Below, piece by piece: positions 1-9,285 of a stretch of 64,000 nt of DNA. The translations under genes and the position numbers were made by a program. The first letter of the stretch is position 1, and the number at the start of each line of letters is the position of its first letter. Origin of the DNA: CAYSGL01 sp964520985 (GTDB taxonomy: Bacteria; Pseudomonadota; Alphaproteobacteria; Micavibrionales; Micavibrionaceae); contig CAZFPB010000001.1 in the NCBI GenBank assembly GCA_964520985.1, positions 62,001-126,000 of the forward strand. Direction: 5' to 3'. The notes beneath the pieces are model-generated. The model saw only the letters and a program-made list of their open reading frames with translations. It made no database searches and was not told the origin of the DNA.

Positions 1-597
1 ACGCTGCTTTTTGATCCAGTTTATTTTTTCTTTAAGCTGTTGGTTGTCTGGTTCAATGGACAGGCAGAAGGCAGCGTTGCTTTCGGTGTATTCATGACCG
101 CAATAAAGGCGCGTGGCGTCGGGCAAATCTTTCAGGCGCGACAGGCTATCAAACATTTGCGCTGGCGTGCCTTCAAACAGGCGGCCACATCCTAAAGAAA
201 ACAACGTGTCACCTGCGAAGAGTAGCTGGCTTTGCGGGAACCAGTAGACGATGTGACCGAGTGTGTGGCCGGGCGTTGTCAAGATGTGAACATCTTCGCC
301 GCCGAATGAAATGATCTCGTCCTCAGTAAGCAGTGTATCGAGGGCCGGAATTTTTTGATTTTCATCAGCAGGTCCATACACCGCGCAGCCATATGTATTT
401 TTAAGGATATCTATCCCGGCGATATGGTCGCTGTGATGGTGGGTAATAAAAATTTTCTGCGGTGTAAGGCCGCGTTCGTTCAAGGCTGTGATTAGCGCTT
501 GTCCGTCTCCCGGATCAATCACAGCCACGTCCCGACCAGACGTTAAAATGTAGCTGTAATTATCGCTGAGGATAGGGATGAGGTGAACGTCGATCAT
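1..597 (-). CDS. gloB: Hydroxyacylglutathione hydrolase (glyoxalase II), C-terminus cut by window edge
   Basis: Translating the minus strand from the ATG at 597 gives an uninterrupted 199 codons up to the window edge. The protein opens MIDVHLIPILSDNY and carries the metallo-beta-lactamase signature THHHSDH near residue 52, a second metal histidine in TPGHTLGH, and the GDTLF aspartate and YCGHEYT histidine that complete the two-metal site of glyoxalase II. The family hydrolyses S-D-lactoylglutathione to D-lactate and glutathione; the matching glyoxalase I is at 18211. The start overlaps the stop of the upstream methyltransferase gene by the sequence ATGA, so the two are probably translationally coupled. 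About 50-60 C-terminal residues lie outside the window. Confidence 0.95.
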   Translation of the reverse strand, partial: MIDVHLIPILSDNYSYILTSGRDVAVIDPGDGQALITALNERGLTPQKIFITHHHSDHIAGIDILKNTYGCAVYGPADENQKIPALDTLLTEDEIISFGGEDVHILTTPGHTLGHIVYWFPQSQLLFAGDTLFSLGCGRLFEGTPAQMFDSLSRLKDLPDATRLYCGHEYTESNAAFCLSIEPDNQQLKEKINWIKKQR

Positions 598-1448
598 GAG
601 GGCAGGCCTGTTTCTCTTGTCGAAAGGACATCGGCGAGACGTGATTGCGCGCTGCCGGGCTTCAAAGGTTTTTGTTGGGAGTCGTGTGGCGCCCAGCCGA
701 GCAAGAAAATGATTTCAAAGCTTGCGCGCAGGGCGCCATCGGGTTCGGCATAATTCTGGCGGTAGAGTTCTTCTGCGCGGGTGAACAGGGCGCGCGAGGT
801 GAATGTTTTCCGGCGTGCGGCCATCATGCTGGTTTCGCCCATGCCGCGCAGGTCATGGAAAAGTTTTGTGAGCGTGGGGTAGGTAACTGTGACGATGTCT
901 GAATCAATGACAGGCAGGGAATAACCGGCGCGCTGCATCAGGGCGCCCATCTGCTGTTTGTCTGCAAAAGGCGCGACGCGCGGCGAGAGACCGCTCGTAA
1001 TGTCCATTTCTGCCTGTTGCAGGCAGTGACGTAACTCATACAGCGTTTCGCCGCCCAGTATCGCAGCCATAAACAGCCCATCGGGCTTCAGGGTACGGCG
1101 AATTTGGATCAGCGAACCCGGCAGGTCGTTGACAGTGTGCAAGGATAAAGAGGAGGTGACAAGATCGAAACTATGCGCGGCGAAGGGGAGATATTCTTCA
1201 TCGCCGATGACATCGGATTGCGTGATATCCAGCGTCACGAACGGACAGGGCAAATCAATGGTATCGCGTACGCCGATTTTCAGACCGCTAGTGTAAGTGC
1301 GTTTAATATCGCCCAGGCGGTCATGAATATGGCGGGCTGCCCAGTCATGCAGAAAACGGCTGTCTTGCGAAAAATGGTCGAGCGCGCGGATGCGGGCGCG
1401 GCGGCGTTGCACCGGATCAAAAACCACAGGGGAGGGCGGCTGTTCCAT
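594..1448 (-). CDS. SAM-dependent methyltransferase, NDUFAF5-like
   Basis: A 284-residue class I methyltransferase-fold protein. The central part has the Methyltransf_11 pattern (LPFAAHSFDLVTSSLSLHTVNDLP, of which SFDLV and HTVND are the recognisable pieces), followed by ALKPDG-type motif LKPDGLF and ILGGETL. The tail FLLGWAPHDSQQKPLKPGSA is characteristic of bacterial relatives of NDUFAF5, a complex I assembly factor that in mitochondria acts as a hydroxylase on an NDUFS7 arginine. Motif I near residue 58 is weak (GLKIGVRDT), so SAM use is not certain. It lies between the 800-residue methyltransferase gene and gloB on the same strand. The bacterial role is inferred; the family assignment is secure. 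Confidence 0.85.
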   Translation of the reverse strand: MEQPPSPVVFDPVQRRRARIRALDHFSQDSRFLHDWAARHIHDRLGDIKRTYTSGLKIGVRDTIDLPCPFVTLDITQSDVIGDEEYLPFAAHSFDLVTSSLSLHTVNDLPGSLIQIRRTLKPDGLFMAAILGGETLYELRHCLQQAEMDITSGLSPRVAPFADKQQMGALMQRAGYSLPVIDSDIVTVTYPTLTKLFHDLRGMGETSMMAARRKTFTSRALFTRAEELYRQNYAEPDGALRASFEIIFLLGWAPHDSQQKPLKPGSAQSRLADVLSTRETGLPS

Positions 1449-1488
1449 CCCCTTTATATGGCGGGGATGGGACGGGGATGCAAGGCGC

Positions 1489-3891
1489 TTAATGGTCGTA
1501 GGTTGTGATGCCTTTTAAGCTGATCGGCTTAGCCTTTTGCTCGGCGCGGCTGTAATCGAACTTGGTGTCAGGCGAAAGATCGCTGCTCAGGCCAAAAATG
1601 CTCTTATAAGCCATCGCCACGACTTTCATGAAGGAATAGTGGTTATCCCAGTAGAGCAGCTTATGGAGGTCGTAGAGCGGGGCATGATTGGTAACACCAT
1701 GTTGACGGCCGATTTTCTGCCAGCCTTTGGCACCGGCTTTGGTGACGGCGAATGGGTAGATGCGCTGCGGCATCACGCCGATATGCGAGAAGAAGCTCTC
1801 GCCCATACGCGCGACGCATTCAATCGGCACTTCAAATTTTTCGGCGATGTATTTCTGTGCCAGTTCCATGTTGGTGATTTCTTTGGGCAGCGAGAAGCTA
1901 GGGCAGCTCACTACATAGCCATTGCCTTTATAGCGTTGCGGCACGGGCAGATATTGCTCACAGATGCCGGCCATGACTTCGCCGTTGATGGAGCGAGCGA
2001 GCGGCAGGACCACGGCTATATTTTGTGTTTTTTCTTCATGGACAACAAATTCCATGGTGCGGGAAGCGAGACCTGTCAGGCCGCCACCGATACGGCCTTC
2101 ATCGACAAAGACGGAATTGACGGTGCGTAATTGCCCGGCCGTACCTTTGATTTCCTTGAAGCGGTCATCCTTGGCATTCAGTTTTTCAATGATCTTGCGG
2201 TAAGAGGTTTTCTCTTCAAATTCCGCTTCTTCAAGCACGAGCGGGCAATCGGCCCAGCTGTCGTATGGCATTTCCAGTTTTTCAAAGAGCGCGAGGATTT
2301 GCAGCTCCAGACGGGAAGAAGGAATGAGCCCGACACCGATAGCGTTCAGAATTTCCTGCGCATCGATTTCGCGGAAGAAACCTTGCGTGGAAAAGCCTTT
2401 GATTTCATCGAGCGGTTGCAGGGGTTTGATCTGCCCCGCGGGTTTTTCCACGCGCATATATTTTGTTTCGATGCGTTCATCGACGCAATCAGGCGCGGGA
2501 TAGAAACCAGGTCCATTTTCGAGTGTCGAAAAGCCGGTCGGCTGCAGGCCGAGATAGTCATGGCCGAAAGTTTTCAGTCTGGCAATATCGTGAGGCATGA
2601 CGCCATGCAGGATTTCCTGTGGTACGGCAATCGCCTCGATCATATGGCCTGACCATTTTTTGCGGTCAATGTTGACGCCACTGCGTTGAACCGCGTTGAC
2701 GAGACCGCGGGGCAGGCCTTCATGCACGAAGACGTTCAGGTGACCGTCTTCGGTGATGCGGTAAGGGATGACTTCGGTGACTTCGAGGCCCCGGCTGACA
2801 ACGTCAACGATCGTGCCATCGACTTCGTCACGCATGGTCATCAGGCGCAGATTCTGGTTTTCTTTTTTACCGCGCACAGGTTTGCGTTCCTGCAAGACCA
2901 GCGATTTATTATCGCCGACTTTCTGGAACAGCGCGATGAAGCTGGTTGGCGGGCTACCGAGCGAATTGCCGTGTTCATCGAACAGGCGGAATTTTTTATC
3001 GAAGCGCTTGCGCACGATCTGCTCGTCCCAGTGCGGCGCGGAGTAGAGGACGCGAGCACCCATGCCCCGCATGGTCCAGCGGAATTCGCGCTCGGTAAAG
3101 AAGGTATATTCTTTATAGAGTTCTTCTTCCCAGATGTCGCGGTCGTCTTTGCGCAAAATGAACTCGTGCGCCCATTTGGCCGGCACGCGGAACAGGCGCG
3201 TGTGTGGGAACCGGGCAGGGAGTTCTTCCAAATAGAAACCGCGGTAGTTGGAGGCATGGCGCGTGCGGGCTTCCTCCGCGTAATGGATCAGCAGGTCGGC
3301 TTCGGACATCTCCATGATGCTGTCGCCGCGGCTTGGTACGTCGGGCATTTCCATCAGCACGAAATCTTCGCTTGGCATGACGTGGTCACGTAAGAACAGC
3401 TGGCCGCCTTTTTTCAGTTGGCGCAGTTGCGCTTCGAGCGTTTCGATAACGGCCCAGTCATTACACCCGGCAGCCGAATAGACTTCATGCAGCATGAAGG
3501 AGTTGATAATGGCGTCGAGCGAGTTTTCTTCAAACATCACATCGCGGACATCGCCCAGGCGGTATTCCAGATTGGGCAGATCGTATTTTTCCTGGGCCAA
3601 CGCAAAAGTTTCAGGCTGAGGGGTCACGCCGATGAAATGCTGGCGTGGATTAAGCGCGGCCATGGCGTAAGTGACGGCGCCCGAGCCGCATCCCATATCG
3701 GCAATAACGGCACCTGGCTCGACAATCAAATGGGCCATATTGAACCACGCCTTGCGGACAAGGGTTTTGGGCAAAGATTTGAGGATACGCTGACGCTCGG
3801 CGGCCTGATTCAGGGGATCAGACTCGACGCTGACCTCGGCAGGGGCCGAAGCGAGACGTTGTTTCTCCCGTAAAGTACCGATATCCGCCAT
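1489..3891 (-). CDS. SAM methyltransferase fused to Nudix-like C-terminal region
   Basis: An 800-residue protein starting at an ATG with GAGGGTAA directly upstream. Residues about 35-215 form a class I methyltransferase: motif I VIADMGCGSG at 62-71, then GVTPQ and a YRLGDVRD acidic loop. The remaining roughly 580 residues are not a common architecture. Two stretches (about 385-520 and about 600-760) look like Nudix folds in which the GX5EX7REUXEEXGU box is degenerate; for example MELAQKYIAEKF sits where the helix should be, without the REXXEE acids. The second domain may therefore bind rather than hydrolyse a nucleotide. I recall similar proteins being described as bifunctional methyltransferase/Nudix, but the substrate is unknown to me. 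It heads the minus-strand group ending in gloB. Confidence 0.75.
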   Translation of the reverse strand: MADIGTLREKQRLASAPAEVSVESDPLNQAAERQRILKSLPKTLVRKAWFNMAHLIVEPGAVIADMGCGSGAVTYAMAALNPRQHFIGVTPQPETFALAQEKYDLPNLEYRLGDVRDVMFEENSLDAIINSFMLHEVYSAAGCNDWAVIETLEAQLRQLKKGGQLFLRDHVMPSEDFVLMEMPDVPSRGDSIMEMSEADLLIHYAEEARTRHASNYRGFYLEELPARFPHTRLFRVPAKWAHEFILRKDDRDIWEEELYKEYTFFTEREFRWTMRGMGARVLYSAPHWDEQIVRKRFDKKFRLFDEHGNSLGSPPTSFIALFQKVGDNKSLVLQERKPVRGKKENQNLRLMTMRDEVDGTIVDVVSRGLEVTEVIPYRITEDGHLNVFVHEGLPRGLVNAVQRSGVNIDRKKWSGHMIEAIAVPQEILHGVMPHDIARLKTFGHDYLGLQPTGFSTLENGPGFYPAPDCVDERIETKYMRVEKPAGQIKPLQPLDEIKGFSTQGFFREIDAQEILNAIGVGLIPSSRLELQILALFEKLEMPYDSWADCPLVLEEAEFEEKTSYRKIIEKLNAKDDRFKEIKGTAGQLRTVNSVFVDEGRIGGGLTGLASRTMEFVVHEEKTQNIAVVLPLARSINGEVMAGICEQYLPVPQRYKGNGYVVSCPSFSLPKEITNMELAQKYIAEKFEVPIECVARMGESFFSHIGVMPQRIYPFAVTKAGAKGWQKIGRQHGVTNHAPLYDLHKLLYWDNHYSFMKVVAMAYKSIFGLSSDLSPDTKFDYSRAEQKAKPISLKGITTYDH

Positions 3892-4053
3892 TTACCCTCA
3901 CGCCCTTGGCTTTTGCCTGCGCGTTTATTATTCTTTGTTTATAAGTCTGCCGATGTTGTCGATTAAGGCATTTCTTTGGCAAAAAGTAAACAGAAAATTA
4001 ATGTTCTCTTAAGTTCTATTTTTATTGATTTCATATTACTTTCAAAGGCTTAT

Positions 4054-4788
4054 ATGAAGAGCGCCGCAAATTTCCTGTTAAATTTATTGCTACCGCCGCG
4101 GTGCCCTGTGAGCGGTGATATTGTCGACTCGGCAGGGACCGTATCGCCGTCTGTCTGGGCAACCCTGACCTTTATCGAGCCACCTTGCTGTTATGTCTGC
4201 GGTTTACCGTTTACCTTTGCGATTGAAGAGGGGGCGTTGTGTGGTCCATGCCTGGCGGATCTGCCGGTTTTCGGAAAGGCGCGCAGTGCGTTGGTTTATG
4301 ACGATGCCAGCCGCGACATTATTCTCGCATTTAAACATGGCGACAGGCTGGATAGCGTCCCGGCTTTGGTGCCGTTTTTAAAACGGGCGGGGGCAGGCCT
4401 GATCGAGGAAACCGATATTTTGATGCCCGTGCCTCTCCATCGCTGGCGGTTGCTGATGCGCCGGTTCAATCAGTCGGGTTTGCTTGCGCAGTCACTGGGC
4501 AGGATTACAGGCAAGCCTGTATTATTGGACAGCCTGATGCGCAAACGCCCGACCCCTTCGCAGGGACATCTGAATGCCGGGCAGCGGGCGAAGAATGTGA
4601 AGAATGCGTTTGAGGTTCGCTTGACGCATCATCGACGAGTCGCTGGGAAAAACATCCTGTTGATCGATGATGTCTATACCACGGGATCGACGGTCAGCGA
4701 GTGCGCGCAGGCTTTGTTAAAAGCGGGCGCCACCTGTGTGAATGTCTTGACGCTGGCGCGCGTAGTGCGGGCTGAAAAAGTTTATTAG
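4054..4788 (+). CDS. comF: ComF family phosphoribosyltransferase-like protein
   Basis: The N-terminal double zinc ribbon shows as PPRCP and then CCYVCGLPF followed by CGPC. The C-terminal half is a phosphoribosyltransferase fold with MPVPLHRWRL, RRFNQSGLLA, the RPTPSQGHLNAGQRAKN segment and the PRPP-binding loop ILLIDDVYTTGST. ComF proteins assist DNA uptake in naturally competent bacteria, but most alphaproteobacterial copies are of unknown role. The frame is open from 3976, but the ATG at 4054 has AAAGG about six bases upstream and gives the usual family N-terminus, so I choose it. The 3' end overlaps the convergent monooxygenase gene by four bases. Confidence 0.88.
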   Translation: MKSAANFLLNLLLPPRCPVSGDIVDSAGTVSPSVWATLTFIEPPCCYVCGLPFTFAIEEGALCGPCLADLPVFGKARSALVYDDASRDIILAFKHGDRLDSVPALVPFLKRAGAGLIEETDILMPVPLHRWRLLMRRFNQSGLLAQSLGRITGKPVLLDSLMRKRPTPSQGHLNAGQRAKNVKNAFEVRLTHHRRVAGKNILLIDDVYTTGSTVSECAQALLKAGATCVNVLTLARVVRAEKVY

Positions 4789-5996
4789 AGCGCTTCACCC
4801 TTGAGCAGGCGGGAAGGGTCTAGCGCTGGCAGCAATCCCTGATTCATCGCCAATGTTTTCAGCGCAGGAATTTTATCCAATGTCACTAAACCAAAACGGC
4901 GTAATGCCCCAATAAAGCCGATGTCATTGGCTACGGCGCGGTTGTACAAATCAACGCCGCGTACGCGCGTTTCGAGATCGAGGCTGCGGCGTGTGGCATA
5001 CCGATCAAGTACGATACTACTGCCTATATCTTCACCCAAACGGGCAGCATCGACGAGGATTTCGGCCAGCGCGGCGACATCACGTAAAGATAAGTTCAAG
5101 CCTTGCGCACCAATGGGGGACAGCACGTGCGCGGCCTCGGCCGCAATGGCTACGCGCGGGCTGACCAATCTCTCAACGGATAGTAGCATCAATGGCCAGC
5201 TTTCCGGATCGCTTTGAACAGTTATTTCACCGAGCAAACCGTTCGAACGCTCTTGCACGGCACGCTGGAAAGCGTCTTTGCCGAGCGCCATGAAAGTTTT
5301 GGCATCGTCGGTTTTTTCTACCCAGACAATGCTGGATTGTTTGTTTGCCAGAGGTACGAACGTAAAAGGTCCGCCGGAGCGATGATGCTCGGTTGAAACA
5401 TTGTGATGGTCTTTGGAATGAGAAATCAGGCACGTAATAGCCATCTGTCCGTAATCATGGGTTTTCGCGGCAATGCCAGCCGTTTCCCGCACTAGCGATT
5501 TACGTCCATCGCAGCCGATAATCAGGTCCGCTTCTATGATGGTCCCATTTTGCAAAGTGGCCGTGATGCCGGAGGGGTGAACGTCATAGCTTTGCAGGCG
5601 GGCGGGAGCGATGTAGATCAGTTTGTCTTGCGACTGAACGGCGTCTGCCAGTACGGCGCGCAGTAAGTCATTGGGAATATTATATCCAAAGGCTTCAAGT
5701 CCCGCCTCAGCGGCATTGAATTGAATGCTTGTAGGCGGCGTTTCATTGTCATCGATCAACCGCATCGCTTTCATGGGAACGGCGATGGGGGCAAGCGCCT
5801 GCCAGATGCCACAGGCTTTGAGCACGTGAATGGACGGAGCCATTAACGCGACGGTACGGCCGGACGGGACGGTTTCTTTTGCAGACGGCAATTTATCCGT
5901 ATCAACAACCACTATCTGCAGGCCCGCGCGTGCCAAGAGCAATCCCAAAGATAACCCGGCCATGCCGCCGCCGATAATGAGGGCTTTCGTTTTCAT
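4785..5996 (-). CDS. FAD-dependent monooxygenase, UbiH/UbiF/VisC family
   Basis: 403 residues. The N-terminal Rossmann motif GGGMAGLSLGLLLARAG binds the FAD ADP moiety, the middle has the GCDGRKSLVRE motif (GD/DG fingerprint), and the C-terminal FAD/ribityl motif AEAAHVLSPIGAQGLNLSLRD is that of the ubiquinone-ring hydroxylases (C5, C6 or C1 position). Which ring position is modified cannot be read from the sequence. The motif has AEAAH where most members have GDAAH. It is divergent from the glutaredoxin gene and convergent with comF, so it appears to be transcribed alone. Confidence 0.87.
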   Translation of the reverse strand: MKTKALIIGGGMAGLSLGLLLARAGLQIVVVDTDKLPSAKETVPSGRTVALMAPSIHVLKACGIWQALAPIAVPMKAMRLIDDNETPPTSIQFNAAEAGLEAFGYNIPNDLLRAVLADAVQSQDKLIYIAPARLQSYDVHPSGITATLQNGTIIEADLIIGCDGRKSLVRETAGIAAKTHDYGQMAITCLISHSKDHHNVSTEHHRSGGPFTFVPLANKQSSIVWVEKTDDAKTFMALGKDAFQRAVQERSNGLLGEITVQSDPESWPLMLLSVERLVSPRVAIAAEAAHVLSPIGAQGLNLSLRDVAALAEILVDAARLGEDIGSSIVLDRYATRRSLDLETRVRGVDLYNRAVANDIGFIGALRRFGLVTLDKIPALKTLAMNQGLLPALDPSRLLKGEAL

Positions 5997-6044
5997 GCTT
6001 CTGTTCTATATTGGATGCCAGACAAAGAAAAGGAAGGATCTGCC

Positions 6045-6302
6045 ATGGCCGCCAAAGTTGAAATTTATTACTGGACGACCTGTCCCTATTGCCGCCGCGC
6101 GCTGGCGCTGCTGGATGCCAAGGATGTTGAGTATACGGGCTATGATATTACCGGCGATGAAGGTGCCCGCGCCAAGATGGTTGAGCGTACCGGCGGACCG
6201 CGCAGTGTTCCGCAGATTTTCATCAATGACGCCCTGATCGGCGGATGCGACGATATCCATGCGCTGGAAGAAGCGGGTAAACTGGACGCGTTGCTGGTTT
6301 AA
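6045..6302 (+). CDS. grxC: Glutaredoxin, dithiol (GrxC type)
   Basis: A small thioredoxin-fold protein of 85 residues with the dithiol active site CPYC at 13-16, the cis-proline motif SVPQIFI and the GGCDD glutathione-binding loop: all hallmarks of GrxC. It reduces protein disulfides and glutathione adducts using glutathione. The frame is open from 6015, but AAGGAAGGAT precedes the ATG at 6045 at good spacing and gives the standard N-terminus MAAKVEIYYW. Its stop codon directly abuts the start of the downstream amidase gene, so the two form an operon. Confidence 0.93.
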   Translation: MAAKVEIYYWTTCPYCRRALALLDAKDVEYTGYDITGDEGARAKMVERTGGPRSVPQIFINDALIGGCDDIHALEEAGKLDALLV

Positions 6303-7112
6303 ATGAAACTCGCCCTTGTTCAATTGAATAGCGGTCCAACTATTACAGGCAATCTGCCTGTAGTGGAAAAAATTATCCGTGAAGCGGCGGCGCAAGGTGC
6401 AACCTTTATTGCCACCCCTGAAAATACCTGCCGGATGGCGAAGGATAATGATCAGCGCTGGGCGGAATCGTTTGAAGAACAGGATCATCCAGCCATTGGG
6501 TTTTATGCGGCGCTAGCACAAGAACTATCCATTCATCTATTGATCGGATCGCTTTCTTCCCTTCGCATAGGTAACAAGCTGGCAAACCGCTCGTATCTGT
6601 TTGCGCCCGATGGATCGATCAAAGCGTCCTATGACAAAATTCATTTGTTCGATGTCGATCTTGATAAAGGTGAAAGCTATCGCGAGAGCGATCTGATCAA
6701 AGCTGGTGATAAAGTCATCACAAGTGATATCGAAGGCGTCTCAATTGGCCTGACCATCTGTTACGATTTACGCTTCCCAGATTTATATCGAACGCTTGGC
6801 AAACAAGGGGTGAAAATCATCACAATACCTGCGGCATTTACGGTACCGACGGGCAAAGCGCATTGGGAGACATTATTGCGTGCCCGGGCTATTGAGAATG
6901 GCGCATTCATTCTTGCTCCGGCGCAGGGCGGGGTGCATGAAAGCGGCCGTGCGACCTATGGCCACTCGCTGGTTGTTAATCCGTGGGGACAGGTTATTGC
7001 CCACAAAGCGGACGATACGCCCGGCATTCTAATTTGCGATATCGATCTGGATGAGGTTTCAAAAGCCCGTGCCGCCATTCCGAGCTTGAAGCATGACCGA
7101 GATTACGTGTAA
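6303..7112 (+). CDS. Carbon-nitrogen hydrolase, Nit1-type (probable deaminated-glutathione amidase)
   Basis: 269 residues of the nitrilase superfamily with the full catalytic triad: glutamate in TPENTC, lysine in YDKIHLFDVD and cysteine in TICYDLRFPDLYR. The RARAIENGAFILAPAQ segment is typical of the Nit1/NitA branch, which removes deaminated glutathione made by transaminase side reactions. The ATG follows the grxC stop with no gap, and the glutathione link with grxC fits this repair role. The exact substrate is inferred from family and context. Confidence 0.88.
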   Translation: MKLALVQLNSGPTITGNLPVVEKIIREAAAQGATFIATPENTCRMAKDNDQRWAESFEEQDHPAIGFYAALAQELSIHLLIGSLSSLRIGNKLANRSYLFAPDGSIKASYDKIHLFDVDLDKGESYRESDLIKAGDKVITSDIEGVSIGLTICYDLRFPDLYRTLGKQGVKIITIPAAFTVPTGKAHWETLLRARAIENGAFILAPAQGGVHESGRATYGHSLVVNPWGQVIAHKADDTPGILICDIDLDEVSKARAAIPSLKHDRDYV

Positions 7113-7151
7113 TATCGCCTCCTTCCAGCAAGTAATATTAAGGATTTTCTT

Positions 7152-7844
7152 ATGTTTGATCTGATCCGGTCTATACAGGCGCGTGACCCTGCGGCACCGA
7201 CATTTTTAGAAGTTATTTTCGGCTATGCCGGGTTTCAGGTGATGCCGTTTCACCGGGTAGCGCATTTTTTGTGGCGGCATAATTTCCGGGCGCTGGGGCG
7301 CTTTGTCGCGCAATTCGCGCGATTTTTAACCGGTATCGAAATTCACCCGGGCGCGACCATCGGCCATCGCTTTTTTATCGATCACGGCATGGGCGTCGTC
7401 ATTGGTGAAACCGCCATCATCGGCAATGATGTGACGCTCTATCACGGGGTCACGCTGGGCGGCATGGGGAGCGCCTCTGATCGTGGCAAGAAACGCCATC
7501 CAACGCTAGAGAATAACGTGATGATCGGGGCCGGCGCGCAGGTGCTAGGCGCAATCACGATTGGCGCGGGTTCGAGCATAGGCGCCAATGCCGTGGTGAC
7601 GCAATCAGTGCCGCCAGGCACCACCATGATTGGTGCTACGGCGCGCCGCCTGGGTTTGCACAAACCGGGCGTTGATGCCGTGCGGGCTTATGGCTTACCG
7701 ATTGATGGCCTTTCCGACCCGACGTTGCATGTTGTCGATGCGCTGGTGCTCGATGTGCAGGCGATTAAGGCGCAAATGACAGCGCATGAAGCCTGTAATG
7801 ATTTACAGACACAAGAAAGCGAAGATGAGCGCCATGTCGGATAG
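7152..7844 (+). CDS. cysE: Serine O-acetyltransferase
   Basis: 230 residues, the short form of the enzyme that makes O-acetylserine for cysteine synthesis. An N-terminal helical part (RDPAAPTFLEVI) leads into a left-handed beta-helix of hexapeptide repeats: IEIHPGATIGHRFFIDHG contains the catalytic histidine, then VVIGETAIIGNDVTLYHGVTLGG. The long C-terminal tail ends in a poorly conserved extension that overlaps the next gene. The gene may be co-transcribed with the HerA-type ATPase gene, whose start lies inside its 3' end. Confidence 0.92.
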   Translation: MFDLIRSIQARDPAAPTFLEVIFGYAGFQVMPFHRVAHFLWRHNFRALGRFVAQFARFLTGIEIHPGATIGHRFFIDHGMGVVIGETAIIGNDVTLYHGVTLGGMGSASDRGKKRHPTLENNVMIGAGAQVLGAITIGAGSSIGANAVVTQSVPPGTTMIGATARRLGLHKPGVDAVRAYGLPIDGLSDPTLHVVDALVLDVQAIKAQMTAHEACNDLQTQESEDERHVG

Positions 7845-9285
7845 CATCTATCTCGGGTCCGTCACAGGCGCGCCGGAGAATAAACAACATCTGGCGCTGA
7901 AATGGGCAAACCGCCATGGATTAATCGCGGGTGCAACAGGGACGGGAAAAACCGTAACGTTGCAATGTCTTGCAGAAGGATTTTCCAGTGCGGGCGTGCC
8001 CGTCTTTCTAGCGGACGTCAAAGGCGATTTATCAGGATTGTGCGCCCCTTCCAATAAAGAAAATTTTCTGGTGAAGCGGGCACAGGAAATTGGATTAGGC
8101 GAGTATAGCGCCCAATCATTTCCGGTTATTTTCTGGGATCTGTTTGGAAAGCAAGGGCACACAGTACGCACGACGGTTTCGGAGATCGGCCCCCTGTTGC
8201 TTGCCCGCATGCTGGAGCTGAACGATACGCAGGAGGGCGTCCTCAACATTGCTTTTCGTCATGCCAAAGATAAAGCCCTGTTGTTGCTTGATTTAAAGGA
8301 TCTGCGCGCGCTGCTCAATGACGTGCATGAAAAGGCTTCCGATATTTCGCGCGAGTACGGGCAGGTTTCAAAGCCGTCGATTGCCACTATTCAGCGCGCG
8401 CTGCTGCGCCTCGAAGATCAGGGTGCGGATCAGTTTTTTGGGGAACCAGCGCTCGATTTGCGCGATTTGATGCGCACCGATTTTGACGGGCGCGGTATGA
8501 TCAATATTCTGGCTGCCGATCAGTTGATGCAAAGCCCTCGCCTGTATTCAACATTCTTGTTGTGGCTTCTCTCGCAGTTGTTTGAAGAACTGCCAGAAGC
8601 AGGGGATATCGATAAGCCGCGTCTGGTGTTCTTTTTTGATGAAGCGCATTTGCTGTTTACCGATGCGCCGAAACCGTTTCTGGAGAAAATTGAACAGGTT
8701 GTTCGCCTGATCCGCTCAAAAGGGGTTGGTATTTATTTTGTGACGCAAAACCCGCAGGATATTCCCGATACGGTTTTGGGTCAGCTGGGTAACCGCATTC
8801 AGCATGGCCTGCGCGCTTTCACGCCGGCACAACAGAAATTCATCGACAAGGCAGCGCAAACCTATCGTGCTAATCCTGCTTTTATCGTGAAAGATGTGAT
8901 TACGGATTTGAGTGTCGGTGAAGCGCTGGTCTCTGTACTGGAAGAAAAAGGCAATCCTTCCATGGTTGAACGCACTCTTATCAGACCGCCATCTTCCAAG
9001 CTTGGCGTTGCAAGCGGGCAAGAGAAAGAGGCTGCCCTTCAACGCGATGGCATTGGCGCGAAATATGATGTGTTGCTGGACCGGGAAAGTGCCTATGAAA
9101 AACTTTCGCAAAAAATAGAGGCGATAGAGCCTGTTAAACAGGCAGATAAGAAAACACGCGGCTCAAGCCGTCAGGGTGTCGGGGATGCGGCGGTAAAATC
9201 CTTTGTGCGCAGTCTTAGCTCTGCAGTCGGCCGTATGGTCATCAATGAGATCAAGCGCGCCGTGCTGGGTGGCAAACGCCGATAA
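7825..9285 (+). CDS. HerA-type helicase/ATPase, DUF853 (YjgR-like)
   Basis: About 486 residues. Walker A is GATGTGKT, preceded by ANRHGLIAG, and Walker B is VFFFDEAHLLF; IRSKGVGIYFVTQNPQDIPD is the sensor region typical of the YjgR/DUF853 branch of the HerA/FtsK ATPases. The family hexamerises and is a nucleic-acid-translocating ATPase by homology; the cellular role of YjgR itself is not established. The frame is open from 7786, but the ATG at 7825 (or 7834) gives the usual MSDSIYLGS start and overlaps cysE by about 20 bases. The 3' end abuts the convergent HTH gene. Confidence 0.85.
   Translation: MSAMSDSIYLGSVTGAPENKQHLALKWANRHGLIAGATGTGKTVTLQCLAEGFSSAGVPVFLADVKGDLSGLCAPSNKENFLVKRAQEIGLGEYSAQSFPVIFWDLFGKQGHTVRTTVSEIGPLLLARMLELNDTQEGVLNIAFRHAKDKALLLLDLKDLRALLNDVHEKASDISREYGQVSKPSIATIQRALLRLEDQGADQFFGEPALDLRDLMRTDFDGRGMINILAADQLMQSPRLYSTFLLWLLSQLFEELPEAGDIDKPRLVFFFDEAHLLFTDAPKPFLEKIEQVVRLIRSKGVGIYFVTQNPQDIPDTVLGQLGNRIQHGLRAFTPAQQKFIDKAAQTYRANPAFIVKDVITDLSVGEALVSVLEEKGNPSMVERTLIRPPSSKLGVASGQEKEAALQRDGIGAKYDVLLDRESAYEKLSQKIEAIEPVKQADKKTRGSSRQGVGDAAVKSFVRSLSSAVGRMVINEIKRAVLGGKRR

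Noticed and set aside
2686..3393. 235-codon open frame on the plus strand inside the methyltransferase gene
   Set aside because: Antisense of a gene with clear motifs on the minus strand; no ribosome site, no domain.
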